From positions 1 to 32,341 of the forward strand of contig JAPOPA010000157.1 of NCBI GenBank assembly GCA_026713145.1: 32,341 nt of DNA, given 5' to 3'. This document shows positions 18,952 through 25,352 of the stretch, piece by piece. How positions within the stretch are numbered: the first letter of the stretch is position 1; each line of letters begins with the position of its first letter. A program made the position numbers and the translations under genes. The DNA comes from Chloroflexota bacterium (GTDB lineage Bacteria; Chloroflexota; Dehalococcoidia; Lucifugimonadales; VXLM01). The notes beneath the pieces are model-generated. The model searched no databases and had not been told where the DNA came from. It saw nothing but the letters and a program-made list of their open reading frames with translations.

Positions 18952-18960
18952 TGCTATAAT
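18952..18960 (+). promoter_or_regulatory. Extended -10 promoter of the tRNA-Ser pair
   Basis: TGCTATAAT, followed by T, is an extended -10 element beginning 4 bases after the VOC gene stop. The start of the first tRNA is 18 bases downstream, so transcription would begin about 12 bases before it. Confidence 0.6.
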
Positions 18961-18978
18961 TGCACCTGTAAGCGTCGT

Positions 18979-19068
18979 GGAGAGATGGCAGAGCGGACGA
19001 ATGCGCCGGTCTCGAAAACCGGTATGGGGGCAACCTCATCGTGGGTTCGAATCCCACTCTCTCCGCCA
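18979..19068 (+). tRNA. tRNA-Ser (CGA anticodon)
   Basis: This is a 90-base class II tRNA. The acceptor GGAGAGA pairs with TCTCTCC, the discriminator is G and CCA is encoded. The anticodon stem CCGGT/ACCGG holds the loop CTCGAAA, giving anticodon CGA (reads UCG). A long variable arm (GGGGGCAACCTC) and the T arm GTGGG-TTCGAAT-CCCAC complete it, as expected for tRNA-Ser. Confidence 0.96.
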
Positions 19069-19129
19069 CTTGCTCAAGACGCCGCCACGAACGGACTGCT
19101 AGACCTTCTGCTCCCGTTCGGTTCGTCGC

Positions 19130-19219
19130 GGAGAGTTGCCAGAGTGGACGAATGGGCACGACTGGAAATCGTGTGTGCCCGCAAGGGTACCGTGGGTTCG
19201 AATCCCACACTCTCCGCCA
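19130..19219 (+). tRNA. tRNA-Ser (GGA anticodon), probable integration site
   Basis: This is a 90-base class II tRNA. The acceptor GGAGAGT pairs with ACTCTCC, the discriminator is G and CCA is encoded. The stem CACGA/TCGTG holds the loop CTGGAAA, giving anticodon GGA (reads UCC and UCU). It is the last host gene before a P4-type integrase gene 157 bases downstream in the same direction, the usual arrangement when the tRNA 3' end is the attachment site. Confidence 0.96.
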
Positions 19220-19334
19220 CTTACCCCTCCCTCATCGGCTCAATCTGTTCCAGATTGTCCCTTGTCCGTAGCTATTGAAGCCTTGAGTGGCACTCAAACT
19301 GTGCCTCGCGTTCCTCCAGTATCCCGTCCGAAGT

Positions 19335-19353
19335 GTGGTAATCTACGTGGTAA
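19335..19353 (+). repeat. Direct repeats GTGGTAA upstream of the integrase
   Basis: Two copies of GTGGTAA (19335-19341 and 19347-19353) start 12 bases apart and lie 22 bases before the integrase start. Short TGTGGTAA-type repeats ahead of P4-family integrase genes are common and may be arm-type sites for integrase or sites where it represses its own promoter. Confidence 0.5.
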
Positions 19354-19375
19354 CATTTCATCATGGAGCGGATAC

Positions 19376-20556
19376 ATGACACTATCGGCGACGCGGGTTA
19401 GGGCCCTCAAGGAACCGGGACGATACTCTGATGGTGGGGGTCTACACCTATTCATCAGCAAGGCTAGGCGCAAGTCATGGGTGCATCGCATCACCATCGA
19501 CGGGCGCCGTCGGGATATCGGACTGGGAGGATTTCCTTCGGTAAGCCTGGCTCAAGCGCGAGAGAAGGCGGCTGCCAATCGGACGGCCGTCGCGGGCGGT
19601 CGCGATCCACTGGCCGACAGTCGCAGGCCTGCGATGCCGACGTTCAAGGAAGCCGCCCATACCGTCCATGAGGCGAACAGACCACGTTGGCGTATGGCAA
19701 GCACGCCGCAGGCTGGATGGGGAGTCTTGAGCGACACGCAATGCCGATACTGGGCGGCATGCCCATCGATCGCATAGGCCGTGCCGACGTGCTGCGAGTT
19801 CTTACACCGATATGGACGACGCACCCGGAGACCGCTCGAAGGGTACGTCAGCGGATGCGGACTGTCTTCCGATGGGCGATGGCGCACGGCTTCACGGAGA
19901 GCAACCCGGCGGGTGAAGTCATCGACGGCGCGCTTCCGCCTATGCCGAAGGTGAGAGCGCATTTCAGGTCGCTACCCTATCAGGAAGTCGGGTCGGCGCT
20001 CGAAACCGTCGAGGCGTCGCCAGCTTCGGCAGCAGCCAAGCTGTGTTTCCGTTTTCTGGTTCTAACGGCTGCGCGCTCCGGCGAAGCTAGGGGAGCAACG
20101 TGGGACGAAGTCGACGAGGTGGGGCAAGTGTGGCGGATTCCGTCCGAGCGAATGAAGGCAGGCGTTGAGCAACGGGTGCCTCTGAGCAGTCAGGCCCTTG
20201 ATGTGCTAGCCGCGGCGAGCACCCTGTGCGATGAGTCCGGCTTGGTGTTCCCGTCACCGCTGAAGCCGGGCGTGCCGATGTCGGACATGACGCTAACGAA
20301 GATACTTCGTTCAACCGGCCTGGCGGAGCGAGCGACCGTTCATGGGTTCCGCAGCAGCTTCAAGAACTGGACGCTGGAGCAAACGGAGACACCTTGGGCC
20401 GTCTCCGAGGCGGCACTTGCGCATACCCTGGGCAATTCGACTGAACAGGCCTATGCCAGGTCCGATCTCTTCAAGCGCCGCCGCACGTTGATGCAGCTGT
20501 GGGCGGACTACATAGCGGGCTGTCAGGGAACAGGAGCCGACGACGCTTCGACCTAA
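19376..20556 (+). pseudogene. int: P4-type tyrosine integrase, frameshifted
   Basis: The ATG at 19376 has GGAG 7 bases upstream. The N-terminal DUF4102 domain is clear (YSDGGGLHLFISKARRKSW, then IGLGGFPSVSLAQAREKA). At about 19694 the frame breaks. The first frame reads HEANRPRWR and the match continues as GKHAAGWMGSLERHA one frame over; restoring a single A (CGT AAT GGC) rejoins them. The second frame then runs intact through the catalytic domain: the first Arg in AARSGEARGATW, the HGFRSSF box, and the Tyr in QAYARSDLFKRRR. Only one base separates this from a full integrase of about 393 residues. It may be a real recent mutation or a sequencing error. Confidence 0.9.
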
Positions 20557-20620
20557 GCCGGATGGAGGGAACTTGCCAAATTCCCCGGCGGTGACGACCT
20601 CCCGGTTTAGACTGAATACG

Positions 20621-20688
20621 GCGCACCACGGAACCCGTAACCTTGCCTGTGGTAAGGGTGCGCTCTATCTGTTGAGCTACGAGGGCGC
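20621..20688 (-). other. Degenerate tRNA-like sequence
   Basis: Read on the minus strand, this begins GCGCCCTCGTAGCTCAAC, which looks like an acceptor and D arm, then AGATAGAGCGCACCCTT and AAGGTTACGGGTTC. The parts resemble a tRNA-Thr(GGU) type gene, but the anticodon loop is scrambled, the T loop is incomplete and the acceptor ends do not pair. GCGCACC and GGTGCGC inside it form a separate 7-base inverted repeat. It is best read as the remnant of a tRNA, perhaps from an older insertion site. It is not a working tRNA. Confidence 0.3.
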
Positions 20689-20693
20689 GAACA

Positions 20694-20726
20694 AAAGGGC
20701 CACTGTACTCAAGTGCAGCGGCCTTT
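20694..20726 (-). terminator. Intrinsic terminator, probably bidirectional
   Basis: AAAGGGCC (20694-20701) pairs with GGCCTTT (20720-20726) with one bulged G, and an inner CACT/AGTG stem lengthens it. Read on the minus strand it is followed by CTTTTGTT, a fair T-run, so it can end transcripts from the array of small minus-strand genes that finishes at 20752. On the plus strand it could also stop integrase transcripts. Confidence 0.6.
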
Positions 20727-20751
20727 CTCATTCAGGGTTGAGCGCAAACAG

Positions 20752-20871
20752 TTAGCCTTTGTAACCGGAGGCTTTGACGACTTCATCGGCGGTGGGTTCT
20801 TCGGTTAGGTAGGTCACTTGGTCCAACGTTCGGGCAGTGAAGAGTATCTTACTCGGAATCTACACCTTCAT
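20752..20871 (-). pseudogene. Tiny gene interrupted by an amber codon
   Basis: The ATG at 20871 has GAGAGG 5 bases upstream. The frame reads MKV, then TAG (20862-20860), then IPSKILFTARTLDQVTYLTE and 15 further residues to a TAA. The total is 39 codons, balanced in charge and with a strong ribosome site, which suggests a former or recoded small protein. I do not recognise it. It is the last gene of a minus-strand array and lies 25 bases before a terminator. Confidence 0.35.
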
Positions 20872-21118
20872 AGCGTCCTCTCTTTCATCTTCGCGGCACT
20901 TCGAAGATTCGTTATCGTTGACGTCTGGGCCTCCGCCCCATGTCTTGGGCTCAAGAGATTACGTACATTTTACGAGTAGTAACGCAAGGCTCCCCGCGCA
21001 CGTGTTGGTAAGCCAGGGAGCTACTACGGCAAAATTGATTGCTGAACTGGGACACACAAGAGAACGGTGCCACAATTTTGACAGGCGGTGGACGTTGACC
21101 AATGGTTCGGGCCAGCGA

Positions 21119-21400
21119 TTACTTGGCTAAATCTCGCTGAAGTGCTTCAACCATCCAACCCATCCCCTTGAGAAACTCCGATCTTCTGTTGCCAGGGGGG
21201 AGTTCTTCGCTACGGGGTTTTACTGCGTCAACTGCTTCAAGCAGCTTTTCCCCAACAATATGTCTGTTTCCTTTGGTCACAGCGTCTATGAGCACGACAA
21301 TCATCAATCGTTGGACTGTTAGCTGGCCTTCCAGAAAATCGAGCGCGTCTTGTAGCTTCTTGTCCTCTCGTTGCTGGTCAAACTCGTCAGGAGTGGTCAT
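21119..21400 (-). CDS. Small soluble protein, unknown function
   Basis: This is a protein of 93 residues, mostly helical in appearance (DEFDQQREDKKLQDALDFLE; a middle hydrophobic LMIVVLIDAVT; C-terminal FLKGMGWMVEALQRDLAK). GGAG lies 6 bases before the ATG. No family is recognised. It follows the 58-residue membrane protein by 48 bases on the same strand. The composition is that of a real protein, but the call rests only on the ribosome site, composition and context. Confidence 0.55.
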   Translation of the reverse strand: MTTPDEFDQQREDKKLQDALDFLEGQLTVQRLMIVVLIDAVTKGNRHIVGEKLLEAVDAVKPRSEELPPGNRRSEFLKGMGWMVEALQRDLAK

Positions 21401-21448
21401 GAATGCTCCTTCGCAACAGTTACATCATGGTTGTGTATGGTTTTGAAA

Positions 21449-21625
21449 TTACAGGAAGTACCGTTGCCAGAGATAATAGGCGATGTACCCGCAGATTGCC
21501 CCAAGAATAATGACGTGCCCGATGAGATTCCAGAAATCAGCCCATCCGAGCTCAGACCTGACCCACCACGCAACGATGCCCAGGATCCCTCCCAAAATGG
21601 TTCCTGTGATTGTCGCGCCTATCAT
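21449..21625 (-). CDS. Two-helix small membrane protein, 58 residues
   Basis: The frame starts MIGATITGTILGGILGIVAW and ends LICGYIAYYLWQRYFL-like: residues 1-22 form one glycine-rich helix and 34-53 a second, with a short WVRSELGWADFW link between them and an aromatic end (YLWQRYFL). GAGGAG lies 8 bases before the ATG. Small two-helix proteins of this kind occur in mobile elements as holin-like or membrane-associated factors, but no family can be named. It is upstream of, and probably co-transcribed with, the 93-residue gene. Confidence 0.55.
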   Translation of the reverse strand: MIGATITGTILGGILGIVAWWVRSELGWADFWNLIGHVIILGAICGYIAYYLWQRYFL

Positions 21626-21713
21626 GTATTTGACTCCTCGTGTGGGTGGGGTAGTTCGGAATACCCTTCATGATGAGTTGAAGCAGCAACCCGTCCTGCC
21701 CCATGATTGAAAC

Positions 21714-21929
21714 CTAAGCGATTTTGTCAGCACTACTCCCAAGAACTTCGCAGATATCGTCCTCACCGTTTAAACGAACACCTAGGACAGGGTAGGCGTA
21801 TTCAATGAGTCCCTTCCTACCTCTGATAGATCTCTTTTGAGTACGGTCGTTGATGCGGACACAGTCACCATGACGAGGCTCCCTAGACACCCTTCGTTCC
21901 ATGTTTACGATGCACTTGACTATTAGCAA
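21714..21929 (-). CDS. Small basic protein, SH3-like appearance, unknown function
   Basis: This frame of 71 codons opens with TTG directly after the stop of the preceding broken gene; an internal ATG would give 62 residues. The core HGDCVRINDRTQKRSIRGRK followed by GLIEYAYPVLGVRL has the alternating pattern of a small beta barrel, as in KOW/SH3-type modules that bind nucleic acid or protein. AAGGAAG is about 11 bases from the TTG. The fold guess is from pattern only. Confidence 0.4.
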   Translation of the reverse strand: MLIVKCIVNMERRVSREPRHGDCVRINDRTQKRSIRGRKGLIEYAYPVLGVRLNGEDDICEVLGSSADKIA

Positions 21930-22081
21930 CTAATTGCGTTCTTCCTTATCGTAGCTGTATGTGAACTCGACGACCTCATACCCTTGTGACGCGTGCGTGT
22001 TGATCTGCTGTTTAAGGACTCAGACGGGTTGCCGGGTGTCTATGAGGTGACTGTGTATTAGATAACCATGTTTTCCTTCAT
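21930..22081 (-). pseudogene. Broken small gene (DUF4177-like tail)
   Basis: A perfect AGGAGGT stands 4 bases before the ATG at 22081, yet the frame meets TAA at codon 8 and TAG at codon 14. It reads MKENMVI, stop, YTVTS, stop, TPGNPSESLN. One base is then missing, and the next frame continues QINTHASQGYEVVEFTYSYD to a TAG at 21930. The tail resembles the end of DUF4177-type small proteins (LNxxxxxGYEVV). Two nonsense codons and a frameshift under an ideal ribosome site mark a decayed gene. Confidence 0.5.
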
Positions 22082-22214
22082 ATTGACCTCCTGAACCAAT
22101 GACTAGGACGTGTGTGCTATCATATTGATGAAACGAGGTGTATGCGATATGGATTCCCCCGATCCTACACCGATGTCTGTTCATATAGCGATGGTCATGT
22201 TCTACCGGGTGCAC

Positions 22215-22376
22215 TCATCCATCGATACGACACCAGCAATTGAGGCAGGCCTTGACGATACGCAATAGGATCTTGAGTGGATCGTGAGCTGCAAATTGAC
22301 GATCGAACGCCTGCACCACATCGTCCTAGAGCGTACACGGTCTCCCGTCGTCGTGCTTTGTCCCATTCCTAGTCAT
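22215..22376 (-). pseudogene. Small gene interrupted by an amber codon
   Basis: The ATG at 22376 has GGAAG 9 bases upstream. The frame reads MTRNGTKHDDGRPCTL, TAG (22328-22326), then DDVVQAFDRQFAAHDPLKIL and 16 more residues to TGA. The stretch after the stop looks strongly protein-like (helical, mixed charge). The family is unknown. A further tiny frame starting at 22218 overlaps its stop as ATGA but has two in-frame stops and is not called. Confidence 0.35.
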
Positions 22377-22687
22377 GAGGAGTGACTTCCAGTGACCCCT
22401 CCTGTAACCCTGTACAATTGCAGTTACCGCTTCCATCCCACACGCGGCCATTCGTGGCGCGAGGTCGCACCCTGAGGAACTGGTGGTATCTGACAACAGG
22501 CTCCCCGTGTAGGGAAATGGTAACTGCGAAGGCTATACTAACTGGATGGAGTTCAGTATGGCAACGCTGGCACGGAGAAGTGTAGCCAGCCCCAAGGGAG
22601 GATCCTTCTTGGCGTAGCGTATCAACTGTGAGTGTGGTATAAGAGTCGAACACAACGCAGGAAGGGAGAGCTAGGCATTGACCCGCA
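22377..22687. other. Gene-free stretch upstream of the serine protease
   Basis: No supported gene is seen in these 311 bases. A minus-strand open frame crosses it, but it lacks a ribosome site and has an odd composition. CCAAGGGAGGATCCTTCTTGG (22591-22611) is an imperfect palindrome that could be an operator. TGGTATAAG (22635-22643) resembles an extended -10 without a clear -35 and could drive the protease gene. Confidence 0.3.
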
Positions 22688-23794
22688 GTGCCTGGTTCAC
22701 CGGGGCCCATGAATCATGACGCTAGAGAACTAGCAGCGGTCCTAACCAGAGAGTTTCTTATAAACGGAAACTACGGCTCAGGAGAAGCAGCTATTGCTAG
22801 TAGAGCGTTTCGCTCACTAGCACCTATATCTATATCATCAACGCCACAATCATATCCGCTGCAAGAAAGAGGGTTTGCTGGCCTTGCGGTTCAGTCGGTT
22901 GGGTATGCGGAAAAGGAGGACGGAGACTCTGTTCACATCTACGTTTCGCGAGGCGACAAGAGAAGCCTAAATAGGATTTCACGCCCGATTGACGGCATAG
23001 AGGTCAATGTTGCCAGTCTAGGGAACCTTGTGGTGCGCCCAGAGGCTATAAGCTCCGCTAGCATGGGCGGGAAAGTCTATCAAAGAAACGGACGAATTGC
23101 CTGTGGTAGCTCGTGTGCTCCCGCTAACGCAAACTACGCGGGAACTTTTGGTGCCCTAGTTCTTCACGAGAGCCGACTCTTGGCACTATCTAACAACCAT
23201 GTTTTCGCGGGATGTAATCAAGTTCCAGTTGGACAACCTATTCTAGCTCCTAGTGCTGTTGACTCTACACCACGATTGCCCTCGCCTAGAGAAATATGTC
23301 GCCATGAACGCATCGTTGAGTTGCGTACCGGAACACCCGACTTAGTCCCAAAAGTTCGGTCGGACGCCGCAATAGCTGAAGTGTTAGATCGCAGCGGAGT
23401 GACTTCTTGGCAAGGGCCTAGCTATGGCGGATATGACACTCCGCACAACACGATTGACCCTATGGCTGGAATGCGGGTGAAGAAGGTGGGTCGCACGACT
23501 GAAATAACATCAGGAACCGTTGAATCAGTATCTCTTTTGTCACGTGTCCCCTACAGGACTCAAGGATTCACAGCCACCGTATGGTTTGAGGATGTTTGGA
23601 CTGTTGTAGGGGACCGAGGAGAAGCATTTGCTCTACCAGGTGACTCTGGTAGTCTCGTGGTCACAGAGGACGAAAGATACTCCGTAGGTCTACTTTTTGC
23701 GGCAAGCCCCAAAGGTGATAGAGGCATAATCGCCCCAATCAACACGATACTGCGGCAACTGTCGCTGAGTCTTGTTAGCAACCACGGACTATGA
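22688..23794 (+). CDS. Trypsin-like (S1-type) serine protease with N-terminal YVSR domain
   Basis: This is a protein of up to 368 residues. The catalytic triad is visible: His171 in LSNNHVFAG, Asp226 in VRSDAAIAEV and Ser320 in LPGDSGSLVV, with KVGRTTEITSGTV between Asp and Ser as in this fold. Residues about 66-108 form a small domain (SVGYAEKEDG...HIYVSRGDKR...IDGIEVNV) known from the N-terminus of bacterial trypsin-like peptidases. There is no signal peptide, so it should act in the cytoplasm. The start is unsure (GTG 22688 or ATG 22709). GC content is clearly lower than in the host genes. The stop overlaps the next gene as ATGA. Its role is unknown; defence or element stability are guesses. 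Confidence 0.85.
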   Translation: MPGSPGPMNHDARELAAVLTREFLINGNYGSGEAAIASRAFRSLAPISISSTPQSYPLQERGFAGLAVQSVGYAEKEDGDSVHIYVSRGDKRSLNRISRPIDGIEVNVASLGNLVVRPEAISSASMGGKVYQRNGRIACGSSCAPANANYAGTFGALVLHESRLLALSNNHVFAGCNQVPVGQPILAPSAVDSTPRLPSPREICRHERIVELRTGTPDLVPKVRSDAAIAEVLDRSGVTSWQGPSYGGYDTPHNTIDPMAGMRVKKVGRTTEITSGTVESVSLLSRVPYRTQGFTATVWFEDVWTVVGDRGEAFALPGDSGSLVVTEDERYSVGLLFAASPKGDRGIIAPINTILRQLSLSLVSNHGL

Positions 23795-24006
23795 ACCTCA
23801 AAACAAAGCAAGCAGCGCTTTCGCTACAGGAGTCCCTAGAAGGATATCCCTGGTTCACTACTGTTGGAATTGCGCACCTCGACGGCTCGGATACGCTAAT
23901 AGTTTACGTCAGCCGTAATACAAAAAGGATTCAGAGTAGGGTGCCTGTTGCGTGGCAAGGCTATAAAGTCTGCACAAAGAAAATGGCGCAGCCAGCCCCA
24001 CTGTAG
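23791..24006 (+). CDS. Small companion of the protease, related to its N-terminal domain
   Basis: This is a protein of 71 residues whose start overlaps the protease stop as ATGA. Residues about 27-60 (TVGIAHLDGSDTLIVYVSR followed by NTKRIQSRVPVAWQGYKV) match the protease's own residues 67-108 in pattern: a V-G-x-A strand, then I/V-Y-V-S-R, a K-R pair, and G-x-x-V. It is therefore a stand-alone copy of the protease's N-terminal domain. It could be a regulator, inhibitor or substrate adaptor of the protease. It ends in TAG. The frame beyond that stop stays fairly open, with one more TAG, until TGA at 24190. Confidence 0.65.
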   Translation: MNLKTKQAALSLQESLEGYPWFTTVGIAHLDGSDTLIVYVSRNTKRIQSRVPVAWQGYKVCTKKMAQPAPL

Positions 24007-24335
24007 CTTTGCCCGTTCCCCGTCTATATTCCCTAGCCTCAGGAGTTAGACCTCCGCCGTCAGCCTGCACACAGGGGGCTGATACCCCCTTCGGTTCCAT
24101 ATGGTCTTATCTATACTGGACGTAAGCCCTATGATGCAACAGAACCTACGATTAACTTCATCCAATCGCTCCATGTTTCGCCTCCTTCCTGACGCCTTTG
24201 CTTACGCCAGATGCATCTCTCTTAGTTATAGTGATCGTATGGCGAAGTACTCTGTTTTGGTTCGGTTCACCTATCTGATGTATACAGAAAAAGGAAATGT
24301 ATAACTAAGACTATTTGCAAGTCAGGCAGAAGCGA
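24007..24335. other. Gene-free stretch after the protease pair
   Basis: No convincing gene is seen here. AGGGGG and CCCCCT at about 24073-24089 form a GC hairpin that may end the protease transcript, though no T-run follows. The companion's frame continues past its TAG as a mostly open frame to 24192. Confidence 0.3.
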
Positions 24336-24494
24336 ATGAGAGCGATGGTGTATGAACCAATGACAGAAAGCCAGAACGTGACATTTCGCATCGGGGAGCC
24401 TCCCGGCGGCTTTGAGATTGCTCACCGTCACGTAGAGCGTCCAAGGGGTGGTAGCGAGAAATTCCAAGCATTAGCCTCCGGGAGACATGCGTAA
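24336..24494 (+). CDS. Possible 52-residue protein, unknown
   Basis: The frame reads MRAMVYEPMTESQNVTFRIG, then EPPGGFEIAHRHVERPRGG and 13 more residues to TAA. Composition is protein-like with mixed charge. The ribosome site is poor (AGG 8 bases upstream), and an internal ATG at 24360 is an alternative start. No family is recognised. Confidence 0.35.
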   Translation: MRAMVYEPMTESQNVTFRIGEPPGGFEIAHRHVERPRGGSEKFQALASGRHA

Positions 24495-24513
24495 GCTTCA
24501 TGTGACGGGAGGA

Positions 24514-24700
24514 ATGTTTCAGGAGAAGTGGGAAACGTGTCAACCGACTCGTAGGTGGTACAATCGGGTTGCCGTCTCCTGTGGCGATCCCACTGTGCTA
24601 TACCATGGTGGGGGCCAATGACAGAAGCAATTCGGCAGAGGAGTCTTCAGGTGGCGGTAAGGCGAATATAACACCCGACCTAGGAAGACAACCCATGTTG
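24514..24700 (+). other. Two overlapping tiny frames, doubtful
   Basis: A 35-residue frame (MFQEKWETCQPTRRWYNRVA onward, 24514-24621) ends in TGA overlapping a second ATG as ATGA. The second frame (MTEAIRQRSLQVAVRRI) meets TAA and then TAG before a TGA that overlaps the next small gene. The chained overlaps look like translational coupling, but each piece is too short to call a gene. Confidence 0.2.
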
Positions 24701-24873
24701 ACCATCTTCGCCCAACTCGAAAAAGTTAGACTCGCCTTCAACCTTTCGGGAGTGGTTTTCATGTTCATAGGGTCACGAGATACACTTTCAAGTTTAGCGG
24801 TATGGGGGGGTGGTTCACCTTGTGCACCGGATTCGCACTACAACTGATCTCCATCGTTCTCGAGTCATTCTAA
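24695..24873 (+). pseudogene. Small membrane protein, apparently frameshifted
   Basis: AGGAAG stands 7 bases before the ATG at 24695. The frame starts MLTIFAQLEKVRLAFNLSGV and then a helix VVFMFIG. Near 24785 the protein-like reading moves to another frame, FKFSGMGGWFTLCTGFALQL, then ISIVLESF and TAA at 24871. The two halves together would be a protein of about 59 residues with two hydrophobic helices. The 248 bases after it hold only a short CGCC/GGCG hairpin at 25014-25024. Confidence 0.35.
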
Positions 24874-25121
24874 GGGTGATAAGTCGCCTACAATTTCAAA
24901 ACCCCACATTACTACGTAGCGGGCTGCAGGCGAACCGAAGCCGACGACATATCACCTTGAGTCGGATAGTGGGAACTCGGCAAAGTGCGCAGCGGTGACC
25001 AAATCTCGGTTTTCGCCGAAGGCGACAGGTCGAGGAATCCACCAAAGCCGCGTGGGGTTCGGGGGTACGACTCGGGCCCGTACAACGAGCGGAAGCATGA
25101 GACTCGATCCTAGAGTTCCGG

Positions 25122-25352
25122 TTATCTCGGCAATGTCTTGTTCGAGTTGGCCGAGTCGAACTCACCCGTGGCCAACGGCCTCGACTCCACCCATCTCGTA
25201 ATCTCGCTTGCCTTCCACCTGACGGCGGCGGGCCCGACCCTCACGGGTACCGGGAATTCTCCGTTCCTCATCAAGCGGTAGATCGAAGAGCGGCTTAGAC
25301 CGGTGATGTCCTCAACTTGTCTACGTCGCAGCAATCTGTCATTCACGTTCAT
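25122..25352 (-). CDS. AlpA-family DNA-binding regulator
   Basis: This is a protein of 76 residues: NDRLLRRRQVEDITGLSRSS followed by IYRLMRNGEFPVPVRVGPAA and VRWKASEITRWVESRP. This is the MerR-like winged helix of the AlpA / CP4-57 regulator group, which activates excision or element genes in P4-type islands. The ATG at 25352 is chosen because GAGGAG is 7 bases upstream; a TTG at 25358 is also in frame. It is the last gene of the minus-strand block and overlaps the broken PAPS-reductase-like frame by 14 bases. Confidence 0.85.
   Translation of the reverse strand: MNVNDRLLRRRQVEDITGLSRSSIYRLMRNGEFPVPVRVGPAAVRWKASEITRWVESRPLATGEFDSANSNKTLPR

Noticed and set aside
22120-22218. Tiny frame overlapping the 22215 stop as ATGA
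   Set aside because: Only 33 codons with both TGA and TAG inside; too little to call even as a broken gene.
22369-22710. Minus-strand frame of 113 codons before the protease
   Set aside because: No ribosome site, no family pattern, Cys/Pro/Gly-heavy composition, and it ends within the start of another small frame.
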